DNA of 64,000 bases from Nonomuraea jiangxiensis (lineage in GTDB: Bacteria > Actinomycetota > Actinomycetes > Streptosporangiales > Streptosporangiaceae), in contig NZ_FNDJ01000031.1 of assembly GCF_900099965.1 (NCBI RefSeq), positions 1 to 64,000 of the forward strand. Direction: 5' to 3'. The notes under the pieces are model-generated. The model saw only the letters and a program-made list of their open reading frames with translations. It searched no databases and was not told the DNA's origin. Both the position numbers and the translations under genes were made by a program. Below are positions 34,629 to 43,035 of the stretch, one piece after another (position 1 is the first letter of the stretch; each line of letters begins with the position of its first letter).

Positions 34629-36125
34629 GTGAGGAACAAGAAGGCCGAAGAGTCTGAGCTCTCCGGGCTTTCCCGGCGTCGGCTGGTCAAGTACGCCGGT
34701 GTCGGCGCGACGCTGGCCGCCGCGGCCCCCTTGGTGGGCGGCACCCCGGCGCAGGCCGATGACGACCGCAAGTTCGGCGGCAACGGCGGTAACAACGGCC
34801 GGATGTGGCGCGCGGGCGACCACCACATCCACTCCGAATACAGCGGCGAGTTCGACACCAAGACCAACCCGCCGACCTTCCACAAGGGCGCCGACGCGGT
34901 CTACCCGATCGTCACCAACGCGATCATGGCCAAGTATTTCGGTCTGACCTGGGCGATGTGCACCGACCACGGCGGCCCGACACACTCGAAGGTCAACCTG
35001 GAGCAGGCCTACCCCGACCTGCTGCGCTCGCGCGTACTCGTGCCCGAGGTGCTGCAGTTCTGGGGCATGGAGTTCGACGCGCCGAAGCTGGACCACCACA
35101 CCCTGATGATCCCGCACCACAGCGACGAGGCGCAGCAGCTGTTCGAGCTGGAGAGCCGCTTCGCCAAGCTGGACGCCTTCCCCAGCGACCCGGGCCGCGA
35201 CACCGAGGCCAAGATGGTGGAGTTCCTCAGGACCGCCCGCGACATGCCGCGCAAGCCGCTGGTCATCGCCCACCACGCGGCGCGGTCGGCGACCGGGCTG
35301 GGTGTGTGGGGCCAGGACACCCCACGCGAGTTCCGCAACGGCAACAACGCGGCCCCCGACGTCTACGTCGGCTTCGAGGGCGCGCCGGGTCACCAGGCGG
35401 GCCCGCTGAACGGCGGCGCGCGCGGCGGCTACGGCAACCACCCCACCTACGGCGGCTTCGACCAGATGACCGCCCGGGTCGGCGGCCTGTGGGACTCCCT
35501 GCTCGGCGAGGGCCGGCACTGGTGGATCACCGCGACCTCCGACTCGCACGTGCACTGGACCCGCGGCGGCTCGGACTTCTGGCCGGGCGAGTACAGCAAG
35601 ACGTACGTGGCGGCGCGCCAGGACTACGACGACATCATGGACGCCCTGCGCAACGGCCGGATCTTCGTCACCACCGGTGACCTGATCACCGCCCTCGACG
35701 TCACCGCCAGCAGCCAGGGCCGCAAGGCCACGGTCAGCGAGACGCTCGTGGTCAGCAGCCGCAACCGCAACGACGTCGACGTGGAGATCCGTTTCCGGCC
35801 GCTGGAGGGCGAGAACGGCAACGGCGACCGTCCGGAGGTGCGGCGCGTCGACCTGATCGTCGGCCAGGTCACCGGTGTCAGCGCCAACCTGGACGCCGAC
35901 ACCAACCCCACCACCAAGGTCGTCGCCCGCTTCGGCGAGCGCGACTGGCGCCGCCAGGGCCAGGACTACGTCATCAAGTACACCCTGCGCGACGTGGGCG
36001 CCGACAGCTACCTGCGGGTGCGCGGCACCTCCACCGACGAGATGGAGCCGCAGGCCGACGGCCTGGAGAGCCCGTGGGAGGACCTCTGGTTCTACTCCAA
36101 CCCGGTCTTCATCCGCGTCCGCTGA
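34629..36125 (+). CDS. Tat-exported PHP-domain metal-dependent hydrolase
   Basis: 498 residues from GTG 34629 with AGGAAAGG upstream. The N-terminus has SRRRLVKYAGVGATLAAAAPL, a twin-arginine signal. The PHP domain shows the metal ligands in order: GDHHIHSEYSGEF, MCTDHGG, a WGMEFDAP/HHTLMIPHH block, VIAHHAA and a late ITATSDSHVHW. The C-terminal about 130 residues are a beta domain. PHP proteins hydrolyse phosphoesters; this exported subgroup is likely to act on extracellular phosphoesters. A hairpin terminator follows. Confidence 0.8.
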   Translation: MRNKKAEESELSGLSRRRLVKYAGVGATLAAAAPLVGGTPAQADDDRKFGGNGGNNGRMWRAGDHHIHSEYSGEFDTKTNPPTFHKGADAVYPIVTNAIMAKYFGLTWAMCTDHGGPTHSKVNLEQAYPDLLRSRVLVPEVLQFWGMEFDAPKLDHHTLMIPHHSDEAQQLFELESRFAKLDAFPSDPGRDTEAKMVEFLRTARDMPRKPLVIAHHAARSATGLGVWGQDTPREFRNGNNAAPDVYVGFEGAPGHQAGPLNGGARGGYGNHPTYGGFDQMTARVGGLWDSLLGEGRHWWITATSDSHVHWTRGGSDFWPGEYSKTYVAARQDYDDIMDALRNGRIFVTTGDLITALDVTASSQGRKATVSETLVVSSRNRNDVDVEIRFRPLEGENGNGDRPEVRRVDLIVGQVTGVSANLDADTNPTTKVVARFGERDWRRQGQDYVIKYTLRDVGADSYLRVRGTSTDEMEPQADGLESPWEDLWFYSNPVFIRVR

Positions 36126-36180
36126 TGACGCGTCTCGCGGTCCCCGAGTCCTGGGGGCCGCGGCCGTGAGCAGGGGCTGG

Positions 36181-36210
36181 TGATCGGCGACGGCACGCCG
36201 TAGCCGATCA
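36181..36210 (+). terminator. Hairpin terminator after the PHP-domain gene
   Basis: TGATCGGC (36181-36188) pairs with GCCGATCA (36203-36210), and within it ACGGC pairs with GCCGT across a 2-nt tip, giving a 13-bp stem with one mismatch. It starts 56 bp after the stop codon. Confidence 0.6.
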
Positions 36211-36240
36211 GCAGCCCACCTCGTCGCGGCCAGGGTTAGC

Positions 36241-36269
36241 GCTTGATCACCGCTCCTCGGCGGTATATC
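36241..36269 (+). promoter_or_regulatory. Candidate promoter of the small gene at 36374
   Basis: GCTTGA (36241-36246) and TATATC (36264-36269) are 17 bp apart in a locally AT-rich patch, about 100 bp upstream of the small ORF. Confidence 0.3.
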
Positions 36270-36373
36270 TCAAGCCGAGCTTAAGAAGGAGCGGCAGCCG
36301 TGGTCGCCACGGCCGGCGCCCGGCACGCTGGAAGTGCTGGCGTTCAGGCCGAGACGACGAGGGGGAGCCCGCC

Positions 36374-36652
36374 GTGGCGTTGACACCCGATCACGAGGAC
36401 CGATGGGCGGGCGGGCCCGGTGCCGGGCAGTCCGTGGAAGAGCTGCCCGAGCGCGTCGAGGCGCGCGTCCTGATGCTGTACGGCACGCAGGCCGAGGTCG
36501 TCACGGCCCACCATCCCGCCGATGACCCCGTATGTGTGCCCGCGGCCGCCCTCGCCCTGCAACTCGGGGTGGACCTGCGGTCGTTGCCCGGTAGGCGTTT
36601 CTCCGCGGCCGTCCTGGACGACCGGGTGGTCGATGCTGAGCTGATCAGCTGA
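36374..36652 (+). CDS. Small hypothetical protein
   Basis: 92 residues from GTG 36374, preceded by AGGGGGAG. It is acidic and soluble. The central part VEARVLMLYGTQAEVVTAHHP is followed by CVPAAALALQLGVDLRSLPGRRFSA, which has the pattern of a small beta-alpha protein. Third-position G/C is high and the ribosome-binding site is good, so I take it as real. It converges with the XRE-type regulator gene. No family recognised. Confidence 0.55.
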   Translation: MALTPDHEDRWAGGPGAGQSVEELPERVEARVLMLYGTQAEVVTAHHPADDPVCVPAAALALQLGVDLRSLPGRRFSAAVLDDRVVDAELIS

Positions 36653-36686
36653 TACACCGACCGAGTCGTTCATGGACGCCACCGGA

Positions 36687-38027
36687 TCACCCGGCGACGA
36701 GCAGGCGGTCGGCTTCGGCGACCAGCTTGTTCGCGCGGTAGGGCTGCCAGGCAGCGCGCAGTTCGCGGAGCTGGTTGCGCACTCGCGCCGATGAGATGGC
36801 CCCGATATCGCCTCCGAGGTTCAGGACGGTGACGGCGGCCTGTTCGATGTCCTTGGCAAGGACATAAGCGTGGGCCGCCCGCAGGCCGATCAGCGCGCGG
36901 GTCCGTCCCTCGACCGGGCGTCGCGCGTCCATGGAGGCGGCGTAGTGACGTGCGGCGGTGGCATGGTCGCCGAGCTGGGTGAGGGCCAGCCCGGTCTGGT
37001 GCTCGAAGCTCTCGCGCCGGTAGTTGCCGGTCCACTCCGACTCCGGCAGCGAATCGGCACGTTCCAGCTGCTTCTCCGTATGGCGGAGCAGCGTGAACGC
37101 GTCCCACCGGCTGCCGTTGGCCGCCTGCGCCTCGGCCTGCATACCGGTGACCCAGGCCAGCGTGCGGAGGGGGCCGTAGCCCCGCAGCGAGGACGCGGCG
37201 GCCTCGGAGAGCGCGAGCGCCTCGCGATCGTGACCGAGCTCCGTCGCCTGCACCGCCATGCTGCGCAGGCCGGTCGCGCGCAACGTGAGATCGCCCGCCT
37301 CTTCGGCCAGGCGCACGGAGCTGATGTAGTAGCGCTGGGCCAGCGCGTGCTGCCCGGCGTCCATCGCCATGTACGCGGCGAGGTAGGTCAGTTCGGCGGC
37401 GGCACGGAACAGGTCCGGGCGGGCTCGACCGCTGGTGCCGTGTAACAACGGGGTGACGTCGCGTACCAGGTAGGCGGCCACGGCAGGGCGCGCGTGACCG
37501 CCGCCGTACTGATCGTCCAGATCGGCGAACGCCCGCGTGGTGGAGCGGATGCGGCCGACGTCGGCGGCGCCCCCTCGCCGGGTCCGCGGCGGGGGCTCCT
37601 CTCCCCCGGCCGACAAGCCGGTCAGCGCCGCGAGGGTGAACGCGCTCGCGGTCAGCACTGCCCGGCGATTGAGCATGTCGTCCTCCCCCAGCGCGGCCAG
37701 CCGAGCGACCGGATCGCCCTGCCAGGGGTCATCGGTGGACCAGGTGATGGAGGTGTCCGGCCATCCCAGGTCTCCTGGAGTCAGGTCCGGTCGGTTGAGG
37801 CGGCGGCGAAACGCCTCAACAGCCGCGTTTATACCCTCCGTACGCGGGATGGTCCCGTTCAACCAATGTCCGATCGCTGAGCGGTCGTAGTACACGGGAT
37901 CGGGCGTCTCGGCGGCGACCGCGTTGACGTGCTCCGCAGTAGCGGCGTGTGTCCAACCAGCCTGCTCGATCACCGTAGCGAGAGCCCGGTTGGCGATCGG
38001 GCGCGTGCGTCGGGGGGCCATCTTCAC
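36687..38027 (-). CDS. XRE-like regulator with TPR-type C-terminal domain
   Basis: 446 residues. The N-terminal region (RALATVIEQAGWTHAATAEHVNAV, YYDRSAIGHWLNGTIP) is a helix-turn-helix of the kind found in actinobacterial XRE/TPR regulators. A hydrophobic stretch LTASAFTLAALTGL follows near residue 125-140, then about 280 residues of helical TPR-like repeats (LAEEAGDLTLRATGLRSMAVQA, QLGDHATAARHYAASMDARR). GTG 38027 or ATG 38021 are possible starts. It is divergent from the small ORF/ATP-grasp pair and probably regulates it. Confidence 0.75.
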   Translation of the reverse strand: MKMAPRRTRPIANRALATVIEQAGWTHAATAEHVNAVAAETPDPVYYDRSAIGHWLNGTIPRTEGINAAVEAFRRRLNRPDLTPGDLGWPDTSITWSTDDPWQGDPVARLAALGEDDMLNRRAVLTASAFTLAALTGLSAGGEEPPPRTRRGGAADVGRIRSTTRAFADLDDQYGGGHARPAVAAYLVRDVTPLLHGTSGRARPDLFRAAAELTYLAAYMAMDAGQHALAQRYYISSVRLAEEAGDLTLRATGLRSMAVQATELGHDREALALSEAAASSLRGYGPLRTLAWVTGMQAEAQAANGSRWDAFTLLRHTEKQLERADSLPESEWTGNYRRESFEHQTGLALTQLGDHATAARHYAASMDARRPVEGRTRALIGLRAAHAYVLAKDIEQAAVTVLNLGGDIGAISSARVRNQLRELRAAWQPYRANKLVAEADRLLVAG

Positions 38028-38081
38028 ATCGCTTCACATCGCGTTCCCCTCGACGATGCGCCGCGCCCCAGCGCACCGTCA

Positions 38082-38110
38082 ATAGCACAAACCGTAACCA
38101 TATGGCTCAA
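38082..38110 (-). promoter_or_regulatory. Candidate promoter of the XRE-like regulator gene
   Basis: On the minus strand, TTGAGC (38105-38110) and TGCTAT (38082-38087) are 17 bp apart, 55 bp before the start. A 10-bp direct repeat CTTCACATCG at 38022-38031 and 38032-38041 lies over the start codon region. Confidence 0.4.
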
Positions 38111-38138
38111 GCCACAAGCCGAGTACGCGGAGGGAACC

Positions 38139-38327
38139 ATGCGCATTCCGGTCGATGGAGTCGGTCTGCCTGGCAAGATCATGCTGGTCGGGGAGCTCGC
38201 CCACCTCCTCGACGAGCGGGGCCAGCCCACCCCATCCCCCACCTGGACGCCGCCGCGCCGGCGACGCCCGTTGGCCCCGTTCGAGATCGCGCCCACCGTC
38301 CCGGCGCCGTCCCGGCGGGCCGCATGA
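38139..38327 (+). CDS. 62-residue ORF coupled to the ATP-grasp gene: peptide or degenerate P-loop kinase start
   Basis: ATG 38139 follows GGAGGGAACC, and the TGA overlaps the ATP-grasp start by 4 bp (ATGA), as for a genuine coupled gene. Residues 1-30 (MRIPVDGVGLPGK, then IMLVGELAHLLDERG) look like the start of an actinobacterial uridine-kinase-like protein in which the Walker A GKTTL has become GKIML. After that the sequence is Pro/Arg-rich (PTWTPPRRRRPLAPFEIAP) and matches nothing. It may be a truncated kinase, or a peptide used by the ATP-grasp enzyme. I cannot choose. Confidence 0.45.
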   Translation: MRIPVDGVGLPGKIMLVGELAHLLDERGQPTPSPTWTPPRRRRPLAPFEIAPTVPAPSRRAA

Positions 38328-39802
38328 TGAGCTCTCCCGACATGGACGCGGGACGCCTGGACGCGGCGGCCAAGGAACTGCAACGGCTGCTGGCCGGCCG
38401 CCCGCTCGTCACCGCCGAACCGTTCACCACCTCGCTGCGGACCGGCTACACCGGACCGGCCGCCATCGAGCCGCTGCGCCCCACGCTGAGCATCGGCTGC
38501 TACCCGGCCTGGACCCCGGCCATGCCCGGTGCGAGCCTCGCGGCCGAGAACCGTACCCAGGTGAGATCGCGGGCCGAGCGGCACGGATGGCTGGCGAGGG
38601 TACGGCACGACGCGGAACGCCGGCTGGTCACGCTGGATCAACCGCCCGTCATCACAGCCTGGGACACGACCGCCCACCTGCGGCAACTCGCGGGCGCGCA
38701 CAGCACCATCGCGGCCATCGACGGCGCCTTGGGGAACGCGATCGAGGCCAAGCACGTCTTCGACGAGCTGCTGCGCGCGGCGGGCGTCCCCGCCGCCGTA
38801 CGCATTCCCTGCGTGCACGTCGAGCGCCTGCCCGCACTGGCCGAACTGCGCAGCGCCGTCGGCACCACCACGGTGGTGGTCCAGGCCGGGGTGACCTCGG
38901 GCGGACGCGGAACGGTGATCGTCTCCGGCGAGGAGGACCTGCCCCGGGCCGCCCAGCTGCTCGGCCCCTATCGAGTGGCCGCGTTCGTCGACGGCTGGTC
39001 ATCGAACATCACCGTGCTCAGCATCCCGGCCGGCGACGGCGTCCGCGTCTACGTGGACCGGCCCTCTCACAGGTCGGTGGGGGTCACCGAGCTGGGCACC
39101 GGTCCGGCCAGGTGCGCGGGTGACGACTGGTCGCGGCCGTGGCCCGCCGACGCCGTCGCGCTGATCATCGAGTGCGCCGAACGCATCGCGGACTGGGCAT
39201 GGCGGCGCTACCGCATAGCCGGACTGTTCAACCTGGACGCCATCCTGACCCCCGACCAGCGGGTCTACCTGAACGAGATCAACTGGCGCGACCAGGGCAC
39301 CACCGAAGTGTCCGCCGTCAACCAGCAGCTACGCGGCCTGCCGCCCTTCATCGTCGCCCACCTGGCCGTGATGCTCGGCGGGCAGGTGACCTGGCTGGGC
39401 GATCCGGAGGAGTTCAACCAGGACACCATCGCGCAGTCCGGCAGGGCGGGCGGCCCGTACTCCGTCAAGGCCCGTCTCACCCACCAGGCTCCGTCCCGCA
39501 TCGGCCCCGGCCACCCCTCGGGCGTCTACCGGCTCGACCTGAGCAACCGACTCCACCGGGTCCGCCCCGGCGCGCATCCGGCCGATGCCGACACCGACAG
39601 CGACGAGATCCTGCTCGCCAACCTTCCCGGCCCGGACGTGCTGTGCCACCCGGGCGCCGAGATCGCCACCATCGAGGGTCTCACCAGCGGTGGCCGCCGC
39701 CCCTTCATCGGCCCCCACAGCGCCGCCGCCTTCACCTTGCGGGTCCACACCGCCCTGCACCGCCTGTTCCGCCCCTGTCCCCCGGCCGAAGGGGAGCGCT
39801 GA
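38324..39802 (+). CDS. ATP-grasp family ligase-like enzyme
   Basis: 492 residues. The ATP-grasp core spans about residues 120-350: KHVFDELLRAAGVPAAVRIP, the strand TTTVVVQAGVTSGGRGTVIV with a Gly-rich loop, FNLDAILTPDQRVYLNEIN with the Mg-binding Glu-x-Asn, then WRDQGTTEVSAVNQQLRG. ATP-grasp enzymes join a carboxylate to an amine or thiol through an acyl phosphate. The C-terminal about 130 residues are of unknown type. The substrate may be an amino acid, a small peptide or the upstream ORF product. It is divergent from the XRE-like regulator and converges with ssuB, leaving a gap of 10 bp. Confidence 0.75.
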   Translation: MMSSPDMDAGRLDAAAKELQRLLAGRPLVTAEPFTTSLRTGYTGPAAIEPLRPTLSIGCYPAWTPAMPGASLAAENRTQVRSRAERHGWLARVRHDAERRLVTLDQPPVITAWDTTAHLRQLAGAHSTIAAIDGALGNAIEAKHVFDELLRAAGVPAAVRIPCVHVERLPALAELRSAVGTTTVVVQAGVTSGGRGTVIVSGEEDLPRAAQLLGPYRVAAFVDGWSSNITVLSIPAGDGVRVYVDRPSHRSVGVTELGTGPARCAGDDWSRPWPADAVALIIECAERIADWAWRRYRIAGLFNLDAILTPDQRVYLNEINWRDQGTTEVSAVNQQLRGLPPFIVAHLAVMLGGQVTWLGDPEEFNQDTIAQSGRAGGPYSVKARLTHQAPSRIGPGHPSGVYRLDLSNRLHRVRPGAHPADADTDSDEILLANLPGPDVLCHPGAEIATIEGLTSGGRRPFIGPHSAAAFTLRVHTALHRLFRPCPPAEGER

Positions 39803-39812
39803 GGTTTCGCCG

Positions 39813-40601
39813 TCAGGATTGGTCCGGGCTCGTGGGGACGCGGAGGCGGGTGAGCAGATGGCGGCGTAGGGCTCCGAAGCCGGGGTCGTCCTGCGCCCGT
39901 GGGTGAGGAAGCGTGACAGGGTTGTCCTCGGCGATGCGCCCGTCCTCCAGTACGAGGGTGCGGTCGGCCAGCAGCAGCGCCTCGTTCACGTCGTGCGTGA
40001 CCAGGAGGGCGGCGAAGTCGTGTTCGCCGCGTAGGCGGAAGAAGAGCGCCTGCATCCTGAGCCGGTTGAGCGCGTCGAGGGCGGCGAAGGGCTCGTCGAG
40101 CAGCAGGAAGTCGGGCTCGCGGACGAGCGCGCGGGCCAGCGCCACCCGCTGGGCCTGGCCGCCGGAAAGCTCCGAGGGCCAGGCGCGCCCCCGGTCCGCG
40201 AGGCCGACCTCCGCCAGGGCCGCGGCCGTACGCTGGGGCACGCCGGGTCCGCGCAGGCCGAGTGCGATGTTGCCGGCGACCCGCTTCCACGGCAGCAGGC
40301 GGTGTTCCTGGAACACCACCGCGGTACGCCCGTTGGTGCTCACCTCGCCGTCCGCCTCGGAGTCGAGCCCCGCCAGGACGCGCAGCAGCGTGCTCTTGCC
40401 CGAGCCGCTGGCGCCGAGCAGCGCGACCACCTCACCCCGGCGGATCCGCAGATCGACGCCGTCGAGGACGACCGCGTCCCCGAACCGCCGCACGATTCCC
40501 ACGGCGCTGACCACCGCATCCGCCGCCGTGTCCGCCGCCGTGTCCGCCGCCGTGTCCGCCGCCGTGGGGTGACTCAGCTCGCCTTGAGGCCGCGCCGCCA
40601 T
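39813..40601 (-). CDS. ssuB: Sulfonate/nitrate-type ABC transporter ATP-binding protein (SsuB-like)
   Basis: 262 residues. Complete ABC ATPase: Walker A LLGASGSGKST, the Q-loop FQEHRLLPWKRV that is characteristic of the SsuB/TauB/NrtD branch, signature LSGGQAQRVALARAL, Walker B FLLLDEPFAALD and the H-loop VTHDVNEALLLADR. A TAADTAADTAADTAAD extension precedes the domain and is encoded by four 12-bp repeats. ATG 40601 lies 28 bp inside the permease gene; later starts after the repeat are possible. It powers uptake of sulfonates or similar organosulfur acids with the next two genes. Confidence 0.88.
   Translation of the reverse strand: MAARPQGELSHPTAADTAADTAADTAADAVVSAVGIVRRFGDAVVLDGVDLRIRRGEVVALLGASGSGKSTLLRVLAGLDSEADGEVSTNGRTAVVFQEHRLLPWKRVAGNIALGLRGPGVPQRTAAALAEVGLADRGRAWPSELSGGQAQRVALARALVREPDFLLLDEPFAALDALNRLRMQALFFRLRGEHDFAALLVTHDVNEALLLADRTLVLEDGRIAEDNPVTLPHPRAQDDPGFGALRRHLLTRLRVPTSPDQS
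40519..40566 (-). repeat. Four 12-bp tandem repeats at the start of ssuB
   Basis: TCCGCCGCCGTG is repeated exactly four times (40519-40530, 40531-40542, 40543-40554, 40555-40566), in frame, giving Thr-Ala-Ala-Asp units. The repeat resembles the 12-bp subunit of the 48-bp repeat at 23344-23487. Confidence 0.9.
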
Positions 40602-41407
40602 GCCAGGGCCCTCCCTTCCGCCGTACGCAGGGCCAGGTCGGACAGCAGGCCGAGCATGGCGTAGATGAGCAGTCCCAGGACGACGACGTCGGTCTGAGCG
40701 AACTCGCGGGCCTCCATCATCATGAACCCGAGCCCGCTCTGGGCGTTGACCTGCTCGCCGACCACCAGGCTGAGCCATCCCGCGCCGAACGCGAGGCGCA
40801 GGCCGAGGAACAGCGACGGCAGCGCGCCCGGCAGGACGACGTGGAACAGCCGGGCGGGAGCGGAGAGGCCGCAGGTCCGCGCGGCCTCCACCAGCCGCTC
40901 GTCGATGTTGCGGATGCCGCTGTAGGTGTTGAGGTAGATCGGGAAGAAGGCCCCCAGCGCGACCAGCGAGATCTTCAGCGGCTCCCCGATGCCGACCCAG
41001 ATGAGCAGCAGCGGGACCAGGCCGAGGTGCGGCAGCATCCGTGCCATCTGGACCGGAGGGTCGACGAGGTCGTCGCCGAGCCGCAGGAGCCCGGCGACCG
41101 ACCCGAGTGCGAGCCCGAGGCCGCCGCCGATGGCCAGGCCGATGACGGCCCGGGTCAGCGAGTCGAGCAGATGCCGCCAGAGCGTGCCGTCGGCCGCCAG
41201 CCGCCAGCCCGCGGCCAGCACGTCGCTGGGCGCCGACAACTTCTCCGGCGGCAGTATCCCGGCCCGCGACGCCCCCTCCCACAGGGCGACGATGAGCAGC
41301 GGCGTGATGATCCGGCGCCAGCGGGTGGAGCCCGGCCGCCGGGAGCCCCGCGGCGGCCGGGTCCGGCCGGCCTCCGCCTGCGGGGCCCGTACCTGCGTCG
41401 ATGTCAC
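40574..41407 (-). CDS. ssuC: Sulfonate-type ABC transporter permease (SsuC-like)
   Basis: 277 residues from GTG 41407, overlapping the ssuA stop as GTGA. About six membrane helices. The binding-protein-dependent permease signature is EAARTCGLSAPARLFHVVLPGALPS (EAA-x3-G-x9-LP). RMLPHLGLVPLLLIWVGIGEPLKI is typical of the SsuC/TauC group. The N-terminal about 35 residues are basic and cytoplasmic. It forms the membrane channel with SsuB and receives substrate from SsuA. Confidence 0.88.
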   Translation of the reverse strand: MTSTQVRAPQAEAGRTRPPRGSRRPGSTRWRRIITPLLIVALWEGASRAGILPPEKLSAPSDVLAAGWRLAADGTLWRHLLDSLTRAVIGLAIGGGLGLALGSVAGLLRLGDDLVDPPVQMARMLPHLGLVPLLLIWVGIGEPLKISLVALGAFFPIYLNTYSGIRNIDERLVEAARTCGLSAPARLFHVVLPGALPSLFLGLRLAFGAGWLSLVVGEQVNAQSGLGFMMMEAREFAQTDVVVLGLLIYAMLGLLSDLALRTAEGRALAWRRGLKAS

Positions 41408-42360
41408 CGCAGGACCTCGCTGAACCTGTCGTCGATGCGCGCGGCGATGTCGACCTTGCCGGGGATGAGCGCCAGCGAGGCGAAGCCGTCGGCGATGTGC
41501 TGCAACTCCGCGCCGATCGCGGGCGTCACCGGGGCGACGGGTTTGGCGCTGCGGGCCAGGGCTCGCTTGGCGACGTCCTCGGGGATGTTCAGCTCCGGGG
41601 CGAGGGCGCGGGCCCGGTCGTCGGGGTGGGCGATGCCCCAGTCGGTCACCTCGCGGTATTTCTGCAGGAACTGCTTGATCTGCGCGGACTTCTCCGTCAG
41701 CGCGGCCGGCGAGGCGAGCACGTACTCCCGGTTGCCCGCGAGGCCGGTCGCGTCGGCGAGCACCTTGACGCCCGGCTGCTCGGCCAGCGCGAAGTACGGA
41801 TCCCAGATGATCCACGCGTCGACCTGGCCGTTGTCGAACGCCGGGCGCCCTTCCGCCGGCTTGAGATACTTGACGCTCACGTCGTCGATCGACATCCCGT
41901 TCGTCTCCAGCAGGCGTACGAGCAGCCAGTTGACGTTCGACCCCTTGTTGAGCGCGATCGACCTGCCCTTCAGGTCCTTGAACGTCTTGATGCCGCTGCT
42001 CTCCTTGACCAGTACGGCCTCGCCCTGCGGCACCTCGGCGGACGTGCTGATGATCCTGAAGTCGGTCTTCCCCGCCGCCGCGAAGATCGGCGGCGCCTCA
42101 CCGGTGATCCCGATGTCGATCGCCCCGGCCTTGAGCGCCTCGGTCACCGCCGGCCCGCTCTCGAACAGCGACCACGCCACCTGCGGGGCCGCGCCGCGCG
42201 CCTTGACCAGGGCCAGCCCGCCGAAGCGCTGGTATCCCACCCGCAGCGCCTGGTCGCCCCCGGCGGCCTGCGACGCTTCGCCGCCGCAGGCGACGCCGCC
42301 CAGCAGCAGGGCGAGGACACCCACAAGACTCATGAGAAACCGCGGGACCCCTACGCCCAT
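41404..42360 (-). CDS. ssuA: Aliphatic-sulfonate-type substrate-binding lipoprotein (SsuA-like)
   Basis: 318 residues. Lipoprotein signal (FLMSLVGVLALLLGGVAC, lipobox GGVAC). The mature part matches SsuA-like proteins: LRVGYQRFGGLALVKARG, ITGEAPPIFAAAGKTDF, VLVKESSGIKTFKDLKGRSIALNKGSN, then FDNGQVDAWIIWDPYFA. The ATG follows GGGAGGG. A 5-bp-arm palindrome (42401-42419) lies about 40 bp upstream in its promoter region. It captures the organosulfur substrate outside the membrane. Confidence 0.88.
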   Translation of the reverse strand: MGVGVPRFLMSLVGVLALLLGGVACGGEASQAAGGDQALRVGYQRFGGLALVKARGAAPQVAWSLFESGPAVTEALKAGAIDIGITGEAPPIFAAAGKTDFRIISTSAEVPQGEAVLVKESSGIKTFKDLKGRSIALNKGSNVNWLLVRLLETNGMSIDDVSVKYLKPAEGRPAFDNGQVDAWIIWDPYFALAEQPGVKVLADATGLAGNREYVLASPAALTEKSAQIKQFLQKYREVTDWGIAHPDDRARALAPELNIPEDVAKRALARSAKPVAPVTPAIGAELQHIADGFASLALIPGKVDIAARIDDRFSEVLR

Positions 42361-42400
42361 GCCGCCCTCCCTTGATCCGATCAGCCATCTTACCCATTTA

Positions 42401-42419
42401 ACCTACCAATTGAATAGGT
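42401..42419. promoter_or_regulatory. CCTA-N9-TAGG operator upstream of ssuA
   Basis: ACCTA (42401-42405) and TAGGT (42415-42419) are inverted around 9 bp, 41-59 bp upstream of the ssuA start. The same arrangement occurs before the carbonic anhydrase gene and in the promoter region of the peptide-family importer operon. The spacing is compatible with a LysR-type (T-N11-A) or other dimeric regulator. Confidence 0.5.
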
Positions 42420-42455
42420 ATTGACAGCCGGCGCCGGGCGGTCCAGGGACGGGCG

Positions 42456-42950
42456 TTACGCCTTGACCTCCCGCAGGCGGCCGGTTTCGACTTCGTAGAT
42501 GAACCCGCGGACGGCGTCGCGGTGGGGGATGAACGGATCGGCCTTGATGCGGGCCACCGACTGCACAACGTCCTCCTCCAGGTCGGCGAACGCCTCGGCG
42601 GACCAGTCCGGCTTGATGCCGGTCTCCGCGCGGATGCCCTCCTTGAAGGCGTCGTCGGTGAAGGTGAGCATGCCGCAGTCGGTGTGGTGGATGAGAATGA
42701 TCTCCCGGGTGCCCAGCAGTCTCTGGCTGATGGCCAGGCTGCGCCGCTCGTCGGCGGTGACGACGCCGCCGGCGTTGCGGATGACGTGGGCGTCGCCCTC
42801 GCGGAGCCCCAGCAGGCCGTAGACGTTGAGCCGGGCGTCCATGCAGGCGAGGACGGCCACGCCCTTGGCGGGCGGCAGCGGCAGGTGGCCCTGGTCGAAG
42901 GAGGCGGCGTAGCGCTCGGCGTTGACCAGCAGTTCGTCGGTGACACTCAT
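42456..42950 (-). CDS. Beta-class carbonic anhydrase
   Basis: 164 residues, the short actinobacterial beta type. Zinc ligands are visible: Cys36 in ACMDARL (with the Asp38-Arg40 dyad), His89 and Cys92 in HHTDCGM. HVIRNAGGVV is the conserved strand. The enzyme interconverts CO2 and bicarbonate in the cytoplasm. GAGGAG lies before the ATG. Its promoter carries the same CCTA-N9-TAGG palindrome as ssuA, and small beta-CAs are often found within sulfur-assimilation gene sets. Confidence 0.92.
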   Translation of the reverse strand: MSVTDELLVNAERYAASFDQGHLPLPPAKGVAVLACMDARLNVYGLLGLREGDAHVIRNAGGVVTADERRSLAISQRLLGTREIILIHHTDCGMLTFTDDAFKEGIRAETGIKPDWSAEAFADLEEDVVQSVARIKADPFIPHRDAVRGFIYEVETGRLREVKA

Positions 42951-42996
42951 CGGATCTCCTCGGTCACGGGGTGGTCACTCCACGATTACCCATAAT

Positions 42997-43015
42997 CCCT
43001 ACACAATCAATAGGG
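42997..43015. promoter_or_regulatory. CCTA-N9-TAGG operator upstream of carbonic anhydrase
   Basis: CCCTA (42997-43001) and TAGGG (43011-43015) are inverted around 9 bp, 47-65 bp upstream of the carbonic anhydrase start. On the minus strand TTGATT and TAATCG flank the right arm at about 16 bp, a possible promoter. Confidence 0.5.
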
Positions 43016-43035
43016 TATCTAGGGTCCCGCCGTCG

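Noticed and set aside
38022..38041. 10-bp direct repeat CTTCACATCG considered as an operator
   Set aside because: It overlaps the start codon of the XRE-like gene, has only two adjacent copies and may be a simple local duplication; mentioned only with the promoter.
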